From positions 1 to 64,000 of the forward strand of contig NBAY01000036.1 of NCBI GenBank assembly GCA_002794775.1: DNA of 64,000 bases, written 5' to 3'. The position numbers were made by a program, and so were the translations under genes. This document shows, in pieces, positions 23,075 through 34,336 of the stretch (position 1 is its first letter; the number at the start of each line of letters is the position of its first letter). This DNA is from Porodaedalea pini. Taxonomy: Eukaryota; Basidiomycota; Agaricomycetes; Hymenochaetales; Hymenochaetaceae. The notes under the pieces are model-generated. The model had not been told where the DNA came from and did not search any database. It worked only from the letters and a program-made list of their open reading frames with translations.

Positions 23075-23797
23075 TTACGTCCGCAGAGGAGGTGAGACCT
23101 ATACACACACGCATGCATCAGTACTAGTACTAGTGAGTCGATGGCAGCAAATGAATAGGCGTAAAGTTTGAAAAAGGTGAGTCACACATGCAGATGAGAA
23201 GCGATAAGGGGATGCACGGTGCGGGGTGAGGTATGCTTTGTACTTCTGGGAAGAGAAGAAGCAGAACGGTGACTCACCAGGATCACGCCGTCCCCGCGCA
23301 CAAAGAGCATATCCATTTTGCGTTTGGCCACCTGCACAAGCGCGAGAAGGACGGAAATGAGCATAAAAAACGATGCAGAGAGAGTCAGCGGTTCGGTGTA
23401 TGAGTAAGATAGAATCTTGTGTATTGAATGAAGGAAGATCTGCTTGCATTTATGCGTCCTGCCGGCGGCGCGGCATCGTCACTGTCGACGAGCATGATCG
23501 TCTCTTCCACGTCACTCAGTATGAGGTTCATGTGTCCATCGTAGGCCTGCAAAGTGTGTACAGTATTGCCATCGAGTATACAAGTCATCGACATGCCATG
23601 TAAAGTGGACAGTAAAGCATTTTTTTGTGACGCGGTCAGAGTTGTTGCTGTTGAAAGCAGAAAAGTAAACAGACGGTGCGTACGTGGAGTACCCCGTTGA
23701 GCTCGCGGTCACCGCGCAGTTTGACGAACACGCGCTCATTGAGCGAGAGCCTGATGAGGTCGAATGGCTCTTGGATGCCTTCTGATGTGCCGTTCAT
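23075..23797 (-). CDS. LSM3: U6 snRNA-associated Sm-like protein LSm3
   Basis: Four exons on the - strand (23684-23797, 23448-23546, 23278-23331, 23075-23098) give 96 aa. LSm3 is a subunit of the LSm2-8 ring, which binds the U6 snRNA 3' end, and of LSm1-7, which acts in mRNA decay. The Sm1 motif is clear ([20 protein letters not shown], then [20 protein letters not shown]) and so is Sm2 ([17 protein letters not shown]). The usual C-terminal length is kept. Intron 2 uses a GC donor (GCAAGC) on the present sequence; the junction restores RIN-VAKRKMD. The last exon is only 24 nt. The cassette array begins immediately upstream of the start codon, so the LSM3 promoter and the array edge coincide. 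Confidence 0.93.
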
Positions 23798-24270
23798 CGC
23801 GTTCAAGTCGTCGATGACTTGTGCGAGCTCAAGCTTCGACGCGTCGGTCACTCGATGAACGAATGATCTACATGGCATCCAGTTCTCACGAATAAGGTTC
23901 AGGGGGGCGTCAAAGCAATTGACTTTTGCTTGATGCGCTCTTTTTGAATCTCGATCCACGAGTAACCGCCAGATTTGTATCAAACTCGAGTTCCTATCCC
24001 AAAATCAAAAAAATATCTACAATCGAAAAGCAAAAGAGAATCCTGCAAAAAGTGAGGCTATTATCAAGGAAAACAGCAGGCCTGGGAGGATAATTTTGGT
24101 AATTCGTGGTGGAAACGGAAGCAAGTTGAATTAAGGGCGAGCTCGACGACGGCAAGTGTGCTTATAGTCAGAGAATACAACGGTGGTCAAGAAATGTACA
24201 AGGCAAGAAGGAGGCAAGGAAGCGAACAGTGGGAGATGAACCCTCTTCATCCATCCATTTTTCTAGAAAG

Positions 24271-24953
24271 TCAGATAGCTGCTTTTTTCTTACGAACAGA
24301 TTGAATCCAATACTCCAAGAAGCTTTTACACGTCTGACAGAAAATAAGGCTTAGCATGACATCAAGTTCTTGAGCTGAATAGATGACATACGAAACTCAC
24401 AAAGAATATCCGCGCTCCTTTCGACACGCGCCTTGCATGCGCAGACCGGTCCACATCGTCCCTAGTTTCCTCACCATCCAGATCCAGAAAACTGATGTAG
24501 GATACGGCGTCGTCGTCAATTGGAGGGAGCTCAACTCGTTCAGGTTCAGCCTGTAGGGTAGTCGACGTGTCAACACAGAAAGGGTCTAGTTCAGGCTTAA
24601 AGATCCATATGAGACAAGTCGGACGTGTTGCTTGCATTCTAGCTGCCAAGTAGACGTACGAGTATGACAAGCCTACGGTTGCGTCGTAGATCGTCCTCCT
24701 CACGACAGTCGATTGTCATCTGGCGATTCAGTTTTAGACGTTTCTATTCAAACCATCTGAAGTCACTCACCATTTCCCAATCACCATCACGAGTGTCCTG
24801 GAGTGGCACTGGGTATGGACGGTAGTTCGGAACACTCTTCCATACGATGCGCCTTCGGTACGCGCGGCCAACACACCAGAGCAGGTGCTTGTGGATAACA
24901 AGACTGAAAGAAGGATATATGACTCTCCGCTTCACTCTTCCGCGAAACTCCAT
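24271..24953 (-). CDS. Cassette gene 1, copy A: orphan protein, 166 aa
   Basis: Four exons (24771-24953, 24660-24719, 24401-24595, 24271-24333), each a whole number of codons, so every intron is phase 0. The ATG and the stop agree in all three copies. The N-terminus is basic (MEFRGRVKRRVIYPSF) and is followed by RRRIVWKSVPNYRPYPVPLQ. Exon 2 encodes an acidic-basic stretch (TIDCREEDDLRRNRR). Exon 3 has the best conserved acidic block (VELPPIDDDAVSYISFLDLD), and the last exon a basic end (SVRKKKAAI). There is no signal peptide or membrane segment. I know no family with this pattern. The frame, exon lengths and splice sites are conserved across three diverged copies, which argues strongly for a real protein. 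It lies about 0.5 kb upstream of LSM3 on the same strand. Confidence 0.8.
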
Positions 24954-25175
24954 CGCAAAAAAAGATAGCTAAGTGATCTCAAGAGCGAGTGAGTTCCCTG
25001 GCGTGGTGAGATGGAGGGAGAAGGGAGGAGGGAGAGAGCGACTCGTAAACGACCCGAAGGTTGCAAAAAACAGGAAACTCAGCCCTCGAGTACATTCGCA
25101 TAAGGACAGAAACAGTCCTTTTCTCGTAATCCCGCTAAGCCTCAAAGTAGACGTCGCTTTGAAGAGAATGCGCTA
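24954..25175. promoter_or_regulatory. Divergent promoter of cassette genes 1 and 2 (copy A)
   Basis: The start codons of gene 1 (-) and gene 2 (+) are 222 bp apart here, 221 bp in B (29750-29970) and 210 bp in C (34127-34336). The constant spacing suggests a shared bidirectional promoter. If the conserved GQKQ-type frame upstream of the + strand Met is also coding, the intergenic part is even shorter. Confidence 0.45.
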
Positions 25176-27850
25176 ATGCCGCGGTCTTCCTTTAGAGCGG
25201 TCGCCGACGCGAGCACGTATTTGGCTCCGAAGGGCGCCACGCTCAGTCTTGTCACGTCTTTCTTGCTAAAGCTCCATGAACTTGTTCAGGCTGTCGTCAC
25301 CTGTGCTCAAGGGGCGAATATCCAAAATTGCTAGCAGTAGAACACCAGTCAAGGACCAACGTGGTCTTCGGCACTGTTCTCCAGCGGACAGCCTTCATAT
25401 TCAACAAGGAACTCTTTAGCGGCACCAGACAGCCTGCTTTACCATCGTGTTCATCGTGCAGAAATGGAACAAGGATCCCCATCGTGACTTCGTGGGCCAA
25501 CCAACAATCAAGAACAGATGTGTTCTTCGGTAGTCACGCTCTCTTCTCCAGCGGACCCAGCGGAAAACCTCCAGCTTCAGCAAAGACCTCTTCACCGTTA
25601 ACACAGAGCCAACCGCAGGATCATTCGCATCGGACGTATACGATTCTTGGTTTTATCTTGCCATAGGAGCAAAGATTCGTGCGCACTTTTCTTCGACCTC
25701 TTCTGTCCTCTGCCTGCTCAGCACCCTTCAGATTTCTCTTCTTTTCCACTCGTGTCGTCTCCCAAAGGAGGTATATGTTCATGCACCTTTCCTTTTGCCT
25801 TCCTTGTTGTCAACACCCTTGCTTGTTGACAGGAAATGTGGTCAGAGCAGTCGTGGGCAGTCCGCAAGAGCGTTCCATAAAAGGAAAATACACATGGTGA
25901 GTCATCCTGCCAGGTGAAAAGATGAGATGAGTCGACGACAAGGTCTCTTTCTGACTACATTGTCCTAGAACATGCGCTGCGTGTTCAACACAGAGTGACG
26001 CCTGACAAGCCTGCAAGACGAAGAGTTGTGATGCCGCCAGAGGAATCGCCATGGGAGCCAAGACTCAGGACCAAATGCATCAAAGTACAGTTACCCTCTC
26101 GTAATAGGAACCGAGCCCTACAAGGAGAAAAAATGAGCCCTCCTATGGACAAGAAGCCAACGAAGGATAGCGGCAAGCCAGCAACGAAAAGCACACACCA
26201 GCATTTGCGGTCCACACAACGCGTAGTACAAGCTCTGTTTTCCGTTCTCTCCCCCTTCTCCAGCACAGCGTATGAAACAACCTAGAAGATATCAAGAAGG
26301 GATCGAAAAACGTTTTGTGAACAAGTCTGAAACGCCCGACTCAGAATTATGACGACGAGCATTAAAAAATGTGGGTACACGCACCTTCATGTCTCTGGAG
26401 TGATCGAGTCCCAAATCCACCCGATACATGGGGAGGGACAACTCCAATCCGAAGGTCAACAGATTTTCCAGGTATCTAATGAGCCGAGGACACAATATCT
26501 TCTTCAACACGAGCGGGGAACAGTACTTCCAGGATATACACGCCTCAGTTCATCAGTCGGAGCACCACGTTCACCCTTGATTCAACAAATTATGATCTAT
26601 CCACGTTAACTCCTTTTTTCTGTATTTCTTCACATCTCCAAACCAAAGACCATTCGAAAGTTGACCAACGAACGGTGGTGGGATGGACAGCATGATTTAC
26701 CGGAGTCGACGACGTACAAAAGAACTTCATGAATTGCTCCAAGCCACCATCAATCCTTCATCTTGGAAATGTAGTAAGGGTCTTGTTCCAGCTCGACGTC
26801 GGCTTGTGCTGATTTTTTGCAGCGATGCGAAGTAGTTGTAGGGATGTCAGGAGTCAGAACTGGAAGAGGATCCGGAGGAACGCCCTCGGCAAAAACATAT
26901 GGTGACTGTGACTCCCTCCAATTCAGCAGTTCTCGACACGCTTCCATAACCTCCTCTCTCTTCTCTAGCTCCCCTTCTCAACGATTCTGCTTTAGGGACC
27001 CCTTAGATTCTCAGAAATATACACATTTATTTCTCAAAATCTGATATGCATAGGAATTCTAAACGTGTTTCCTCCGACACCCGGTTCACTCCTTTTTTGG
27101 ACCTCTGTTTCGACAAGCTACCCCGCCTAAACTCACTCTTCCTTGACTATCCGACATTTACGCAAGAGCAAGATTAATATAACAACTTGCGACGTCAACT
27201 GAGGCTCCCCAGTTCTATTCTCCCGAACCGTGGGTCGTATCAAGACGTCAGCAGTAGCTGTCCTCTCTCTCATGGACATTCCAGCCGTTTTCGAGGATGT
27301 TCATAGCACAGCACTAGGCATGCTGCTGATATAGCTTGGCAGATGTTATTATAAGAAGACATGTACACTGTCTCCGTGTCTTGCAGGATAGGCTTACAGA
27401 TCCATATATTGGTCAGCTGCTTTCGTTTCTTCGTTATACCACTCACTTTCCCTTGCTCCCCTCTTTCTAACGCCATTTCATTATGTTTCCAATGAGTTTC
27501 TTTGCGGTTGTCTTACCTATGCTGACGTTTAGGGAGCAATCCTTCTTTTCAATTATGATACGAAGAAATAAATTTGTCGTGTTCATCCTCTGATGCCTGT
27601 CTCACTTCAGATGCGTGGGTTTATTCAACTCCATTCTCTCACTATCTGCTTCTCAAGGGTCGCTAAGTCATATCTTTCTTTAGGATTCACTGCGGAGAGC
27701 TCTGCTCACTAATGTGAGCAGTGTCTTATGTCGTACATGATCTGAGGTCGCTTACCAGCCACACTTTCTACTTTCTAGCACTCCAAGGGACTCGTCCTTG
27801 AGGGTCACCAGCGGCAACGCAGCAGCGCTCAACTGGAGGGCCTGCCATGA
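25176..27850 (+). CDS. Cassette gene 2, copy A: multi-exon orphan gene (partial model)
   Basis: Blocks whose frame and splice signals recur in other units: a start block MPRSSF..VADA (25176; frame open upstream as GQKQSFSRNPAKPQSRRRFE); an exon ending at a GTGAGTCATCC donor (about 25897) with an acceptor AACACAG at about 25992; an exon with DKPARRR and IKVQLPSRNRNRALQG (25995-26130); a short intron (about 26774-26820) ending TTTTTGCAG; a 30-nt exon 27684-27713 (DSLRRALLTN) followed by GTGAGC; and a last exon 27779-27850 ending QLEGLP and TGA. The full chain could not be joined, and copy A has one apparent base loss in the second block. No known domain is visible. A spliced non-coding RNA is the alternative. 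Confidence 0.45.
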
Positions 27851-29068
27851 AAAGTCCTTCCCGCAATTTCTTGGCACGATATTCCTGATTGAAGTGCATA
27901 TCGCAGATTTCATACTTCGCAAACAGCGAAGTTTCTCACTTGAGGACATCTAATATCCGAGCAGTTGAGGCGTCCTTCACGTGCGATAGGAGCAGAACGG
28001 CGTACAGTGGGATCTTCCGGAGCGTGCACCTCGGTGGAAATGTTAGCGACTCGCATTTTTATCCATTTTTGCCAAGCAAACGCTCGAATCCCGCAGTCTT
28101 GCGATAAAAGTACGTCATTACCCTTGAAGCAAGCTACAATTGGCTAGCGAACATTATGATACATGTACCTTGGCTGAGTTGTTTCTACTCAGTTACTTGC
28201 CTATTGTTAATCAGGCGAACGTGGGGGTGCTCTTCATATACTTCCAATGGCACGATTACGATGCGGTCATGAAGTTTACATGGATGACTGCCAGTGTACT
28301 CGGCTCGAATGTCGGCGTATTGAAAATTCCCTCAGAGTGTGTCGTAAACGTAGTGGCTTCTAAATTATAAAAGAGGCAAGCGCCACCGTCAACTCTTCGC
28401 TAGCACGCCCCCAAATGTCAATCACATTTGAGAGCCTGCCGCCTGTAGTCAGATGTGTTTCCTTCAATTCATTGTGTCACAAATCCAAAGATGAGATCAT
28501 ACGCACCAAGCTCCTCATTCGTTGATTTCTTTGAACCTGTTTATTACGTCGTAAAAAGAAATGCTAAGTATGTTGATGTTTGAAATATGGAAAGATTCAG
28601 ACAAACTCGTTCGTTGAAGTCGTCAACGATTTGTATGACTCTGGGAGTTCGAGATTCGACGCGTCGGTCACTCAATATTAATGGAGGAAGGATTTGCATG
28701 ACATCTAGTGAGGTTTAGCGAGGTGTCAAAACAGTCGACTTTTGCTCGATGTTTTCTTTGAATCTTGATCCACGGGCTACGACCATATTTGTATCAAACT
28801 CAAGATCCTATTCCGAAAACAAAATCTCTACAGTGGAAGGGCGAAAAGGGCTATAGTAACCAAAAGTCGAATTATTGTCAAAGCGAGACGGCAGTAGGAG
28901 AATTTTGCAACGCGGGAGCATTTTGAATTAGCAAGAGCGAGCTCGACGACGGAAAGTGTGTATAAGGGTGGATGTGGCTAGTGGATAGTAAATATGCGAT
29001 GCACAAGGGAGGCAAGGAAGCGAACAGTGGGAGATGAATCCTCTTCATCCATCTGTTCATCTAGAAAA

Positions 29069-29749
29069 TCAGATAGCTGCCTTTTTTCTGTGAACAGATC
29101 GAATCCAATGCTCCAAGAAGCTTTTACATGTCTGAAAGAAAATAAGGCTTAGCACCGCAGAAAGTCCCAGACTTCAGAACGTCGCCTATGGAACTCACAT
29201 AGAGTATACGCGTTCCTTTAGACACGCGCCTCACAGGCGTCTGCTGGTCCACATCATCCCTAGTTTCTCCACCGTCCAGATCCAAAAAACTGATGTAGGA
29301 CACGGCGTCGTCATCAGCTGGGGGGAGTTCAACTGGTTCAGGTTCAGCTTGTGGGGTGGTCGACGTGTCAGCGCAGAAAGGGTCTAGTTCAGGCTTATCG
29401 ATCCATGAGACAAGTCGGACGTATTGCTCGCATTCTAGCTGCCAAGTAGACGTACAAGTATGACAGGCCTACGGTTGCGTCGTAGATCGTCCTCCTCACG
29501 ACAGTCGATTGTCATCTGGCGATTCAGTTTTAGACGTTTCTATTCAAACCATCTGAAGTCACTCACCATTTCCCAATCACCATCACGAGTGTCCTGGAGT
29601 GGCACTGGGTATGGACGGTAGTTCGGAACACTCTTCCATACGATGCGCCTTCGGTACGCACGGCCAACGCACCAGAGTAGGTGCTTGTGGATAACAAGAC
29701 TGAAAGAAGGATATATTACTTTCCGCTTCACTCTTCCGCGAAACTCCAT
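29069..29749 (-). CDS. Cassette gene 1, copy B: orphan protein, 166 aa
   Basis: Exons 29567-29749, 29456-29515, 29199-29393 and 29069-29131 have exactly the lengths of copy A. Exons 1 and 2, with the intron between them, are nearly identical to copy A (a handful of changes in about 290 bp), while exon 3 differs at about a fifth of residues (for example DQQTPVRRVSKGTRILY against DRSAHARRVSKGARIFF). This uneven divergence looks like gene conversion. All splice sites are GT-AG. The function is unknown, as for copy A. Confidence 0.8.
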
Positions 29750-29970
29750 CCCAAGAAAGATAGCTGAATGAACTTGGGAGCGAGTCAATACGTTGGTGAG
29801 GTGAAATGGGGGAAGAGGGAGGAGGAGGGAGAGAGCGCCTCGTAGCGACCTGGAGGATGCAAAAACAGGATTCTCAGCCCCCCAATTCATTTGAATATGG
29901 ACAGAAGCAAGCCTTTTTTCGTAATGCCGCTAAACCTCAAAGCAGAAGTGACTTTGATGAGAACGCGCGT

Positions 29971-32440
29971 ATGCCGCAGTCTTCATTTGGATGTGTAGTC
30001 GCCGACGCCCTCACACATTTGTTGAAGGCGCCCGCCGCACTCACCATTACTGTCTTTTTGCTGAGATACGAGCTCCTTCGTGCTGTGAACACCAGCGTTC
30101 AAGCTTTCCAGGCAAGAAGGATCACGAATACGATTCTAAGGATAACGGTCAAGGACGGACGTGGTCTTTGGCCGTTACGCTCCACTCTCTAGCGGACAAC
30201 CTCTAGGCTCAGCAAGGACCTCTGTAGAGACACCAGACAGACAGTTCTACCATGACTCTCAACGTACGAGCTCGAGCCCTAGCATATTGCAACTCGAGCT
30301 GATGAGAATCGTGCGCACCTTCATCCTCTTTCGTTTCATCCGTCTGCGCGAAATCCACCACATTTTTTCTCCTCCCCTCTCATGTAGCCCCCCAAGCGAT
30401 CACACGTAAATCCCCCTTCTTCTCGCCTTCCCTGTCATCGGCGTTCTTGCTCGTTCATGGGAAACGTCGCCAGAGCATTCGTAGGTCAGTCCACAAGAAC
30501 ATTCCATAAAAGGAAATATACATAGTGAGTCATCCTGTCCAGTGCAAAGATGCTGCGAGCTGAGATGAATCGACAAGGTCTCTTGTTGACCTCCATCATC
30601 CCAGAACATGCACATTTCGTGTTTAACACAGGATGACGCCTGACGCCTGACAAGCCTGCAAGAGGCAGAAGAGCAAGGCAAAGAACTCTGATGGCAAGAA
30701 TCGCGGGAGCCAAGACCGCGAGAACCAGAGGCATTAAAGTACAGTCACCCGTTTGCAATAGGGAACTAGCCTTACAGGGAGACACGTCGTGCACTCCTGT
30801 GGACTAAGAGACCAAACCGAGGAAGGTAGAGAACCTACGACGAGAAGCACGCACCAACATTCGCAGTCCACACAACGCGCAATACAGGTTCTGTGTTCTG
30901 TTCCCCTTCCCCTCTCTCAACAGCCCGAAGTCCGAAGCAGCAGAAATCATTGAAACTTTCTATGAATAAGTCTGAAAGACCCAATGCAAGAATTGCGGCG
31001 AACATGAAACAAATCCGGGTACACACCTTCGTATTCTGCAGCGATCGAACCCCGAGTTCCTTCAGTGCACCGGGAGGACAACTCCAATACGACGGATAAC
31101 AGAACTTTCAGGTATCTAATGATGCTGGGATGTAATATCTTCTTCGACATAGGTGGGGAACAGCACCTCCAGGACATACACGCCTCAACTCAGTCACTCG
31201 AGCACCAATTCCACCCTTGGTTCAGCAGACTAAAGTCCCTTAACTAACAAGTCCATTCTCCCGTGTTAATGCACAGCTCGGAACCAGAGATCCCTCGAAA
31301 TTTGACCGATGGGCGGTGGTGGGAGGAAGAGGATGGTATATCGGAGTCGACAACGTACGGAAGAACTTCAAGAATGCTCCAAGCCACCAATCATCATCCT
31401 GGTCTTCACCTTAGGAACATCGTAGGTACTTTGTTCCAGCTCAACGTCAGCCTGGGCTGAAAAATTTGCAGCGATTCGGAGAGGTCGTGAAAAGGGAAGG
31501 AGTCAGAACTGGAAGAACGCCTCGGCAAATCATCTGGTGACTGTGACTGTCCGACTCAGCAGACCTCGACACGCATTCATATTATCATAACTTCCCTCTC
31601 TTCTCTAGCTCCCTTTCCCAACGATTCTGCGAATTGAGCCACACTTAATTTTCTCAGGGACATACACATTTATCTCATCAGACTGACATGCACAGGAATT
31701 CTAGGCTCTTCATCCAACTTCAACACCCAGCTTCGCTCCTTTTTGGTCCAGCCGCTTGCTTCACTTGTTGCCAGGCTACCCACCCGCCCAACTTCACTCA
31801 GCGTCTTTCTTGACTATCTGGCATTCATGCGATGCGAAAGCAAGATCTCAGCATTGAGCATCAATTGAAATTCCCCAGTTTTAATCCTCCGATTCGCGAG
31901 TCGTGTTCAAGACGTCAGCAAGCAACTACACCCTTTCCTGCAGGTCGTCCAATAGTTTTTGAGCTTGGGAGTAATCGAGTTTGGAACTGTATACGCTTCT
32001 GGTACATCAAATGAACGACCCATATTGCGAGGAATGGTATCATGGAGAGGGATATGTTGTATACCAGTGCTGTCGCAAAACGACTGTGTCTCGGAAATCC
32101 AAATATCCGACGCGTGGATTCATATATTCATATCTTGGTCAATCAGTGTTTGTTCTCCTGCATTCTACCGCTATCCTTCCCAGCTCTATCTTTAAATGCC
32201 ATTCTATATTTCCGTCGTATTTTTTCCTCAGTCGTCGTACCATGTCGATGACTTACGATTATCAATCCCCCTTTCATTCTGAATAACAAAGAAACGTTAT
32301 TTCTCTAGAGACATGTTTGCCCCTTCATGCCTGTTTTACATTGGATGCGTAAGAGTTTCATTCGTGCGCTATCATTTCCTAAAAGTTTCCATAGCCATAT
32401 CTTTCTCCAGGCTCCGCTGCGAAGAGGTTTGCGGACCAAT
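29971..32440 (+). pseudogene. Cassette gene 2, copy B, lacking its last exon
   Basis: It begins with MPQSSFGCVVADA, in frame with upstream GQKQAFFRNAAKPQSRSDFD. It keeps the KRKYT end of the second block (30480-30520), the DKPARGRR..IKVQSPVCNRELALQG exon (about 30650-30780), the short intron near 31420-31470 with TTTGCAG, and the 30-nt exon 32411-32440 (APLRRGLRTN) with a GTGAGT donor. Past about 32500 the unit is replaced by unrelated sequence, so the conserved final exon is missing. A frame break also occurs in the exon after 31470. Confidence 0.4.
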
Positions 32441-32500
32441 GTGAGTGTTTCCACGTATTTTTGAATGACCACGGTCCCTAACCAACTCCTTCTGGACCTT

Positions 32501-33410
32501 CTGTATTCTGGTAAGTCAAGATGATCTCTTTCGACGGGAGGATGCGACGTGTAGCTGAAGGTTCTCGACACGTATTTAGTGCACCATATCGACTCATCCA
32601 AATGGACAACAATTCTTGCTTGTCATTGTGAATAAAGGGAAGGGATTAGTATTCATCACATATTACAAGAGAGACTTTACTGTCCGCAAATCTAACTCAA
32701 TTTGCGTCACTCTTTGTTTTGCTCGTGACAGACTGTGTAGTTGCCGCCGAGGGTGGGGAGGGAGTAATACCAATAGTCAACTTCAAGCCTCAAATTCGAC
32801 GTTTTCAAACTTGACTCACTCCGAAAACCCTTTCCAGACACCCTTCAAGAAGTAATAATGGGCTGGTGCCTCTAGTTTTATTTTGAATCGAAACTTGACT
32901 ACAATTTTTCTGCTCAATGCATAACTAGAGTTATATTCAATGCCGAGGGAAGCGGTTTCCTGGAGAAAAGCAGCAGTGGCGGGAGGGCTGTCAAGCCGAA
33001 TGATACCGAGGTTATGATGCCATATATAGCTACGGTTCCTAGGGTTTGTATTAACGAAAATATTTTCGACCGCCTAGAAATACTCAACTTGCTGTAAGCC
33101 GCCGAGTTCAAGGTGTGCAATTCGCCATGATCCAAAACTAATATGCAATTGAGATAATGTACCGGGACGTAGCGCAGATAATATACAAAGAAGCGGTGCG
33201 ACCATTCAAAAAAGCAAGAAGGGCCCGAACGAGATCGGATTTTGTAAAGTACGAGGTAACAATAAAACCCTGAATGGATATCAAACCTAAAGCATGGAGC
33301 TTCATAGCTATGACAGAACGAGACTGCGAAAAGAAGGGGTAGACGGGTACGAGTAGAAACGATGGACAAAAAAAAAAAGAATGCGGAAAAACAACAGATA
33401 TCTCTCTTTT
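32501..33410 (-). other. Unique spacer between units B and C, with a 151-codon frame
   Basis: This stretch is not found in the other units. The - strand frame 32914-33369 encodes 151 residues ending in a hydrophobic stretch (TVAIYGIITSVSFGLTALPP). It has no introns, no family match and no copy elsewhere in the window, so I do not call it a gene. A short A-run lies at 33369-33379. Confidence 0.3.
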
Positions 33411-33426
33411 CTGTCTCTTTTAGAGC

Positions 33427-34126
33427 TCACATAGACGCTCGACCAGTTTTACGAAAAGAACGGATGCAGTGATCTAAGAAGACCTTGCAGGTCTGTTGCA
33501 GGTGCACGTCATAATTAAAATTCAAGAATCAAATAGAAAGACCGATAACTCACATAGAACATGCGTGTTCCTTTTGACAGACGCCTAACGCGCGACGGTT
33601 GGTCCCCATCGTCGCTGCTTTGCCCACCATCCAAATCCAGAAAACTGACATAGGATATCGCGTCGTCATCTACTGGAGGAAGCTGGACCAGCTCAGGTTC
33701 GAGCTGTAGAGTCATGGGCGTGTCGGCGATGAAAGGGTCTATTTTGGTCGCCAACTCAGGCTTGAGAATGCGCATGAGACCAAAACGTTATAGGAATTGC
33801 TCATATTCAAACATAAGGTAGACGTACAATCTTTATAGGCCTAGGAACGCGTCGTAGATCATCCTCGTCACGGAGGTCAATCGTCGTCTATGAATTAGTA
33901 GTTTTAAACGTCGTCCTAATTCAGAACGTCTGAAACCACTCGCCATTGCCCAATCACCGTTATGCGAGTCCTGAAGTGACATTGGATATGGATGGTAGTT
34001 CGGAACGCTCTTCCAGACGATGCGCCTGCGATGTGGACGGCTGAAGCGTCGCAGCAGATGTCTACTGACAACCAGAGTAAATGAAGGATATATTACCCTT
34101 CGGTTCACTTTTCCGCGAAAATCCAT
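33427..34126 (-). CDS. Cassette gene 1, copy C: orphan protein, 171 aa
   Basis: Exons 33944-34126, 33828-33887, 33554-33760 and 33427-33492 give 171 aa. Compared with A and B, exon 3 is 12 nt longer (PELATKIDPF against PELDPF) and exon 4 is 3 nt longer. All changes keep the frame and the phase-0 introns. The core IVWKSVPNY.PYP, DEDDLRR, LPPVDDDAISYVSFLDLDGG and RLSKGTRMFY is conserved, with many conservative replacements, the pattern of purifying selection. Intron 1 has a GC donor (ATG then GCGAGT) where A and B have GTGAGT. The function is unknown. Confidence 0.75.
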
Positions 34127-34336
34127 CCCAACAAGTAGCTAAGCGATCTTAGGAGTCGAGTGTGAAGCTTAGATGCGCTGAGATGGGGGGAGGCGGTGGA
34201 GAAACGCGTAGCGACCGAAAGGCGCAAAGGCAAGGATTCTCAGCCCTCCACTTCATTCAAATATGGACAGAAGCAAGACTTTTCTCGTAATCCCACTAAG
34301 CCCCAAAGCAGAAGTGACTTTGATGAGAACGCACTG

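Larger units (their letters stand above)
23800..28600. repeat. Tandem cassette array, unit A
   Basis: First of three diverged tandem units. It contains gene 1 (-) and gene 2 (+) in divergent orientation. The spacing between gene 1 start codons is 4796 bp (A to B) and 4377 bp (B to C). The left edge is marked by CGACGCGTCGGTCACTC at about 23838, recurring in unit B at about 28656. The right part (27.9-28.5 kb) matches 36.8-37.5 kb in unit C. Confidence 0.85.
28610..32500. repeat. Tandem cassette array, unit B (3' truncated)
   Basis: It starts with a copy of the sequence just upstream of the LSM3 start (about 28610-28680 against 23803-23855) and runs to about 32500. There similarity to A and C stops, shortly after the 30-nt exon of gene 2. 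It therefore lacks the last kilobase of the unit. Confidence 0.8.

Noticed and set aside
26292..26510. - strand frame with IRYLENLL conserved in unit B
   Set aside because: It overlaps another frame (GVYILEVLFP) with better third-position changes, and neither has clear exon borders, so strand and frame are unresolved.
32914..33369. 151-codon - strand frame between units B and C
   Set aside because: Unique, intronless and without family words; kept only as a note in the spacer entry.
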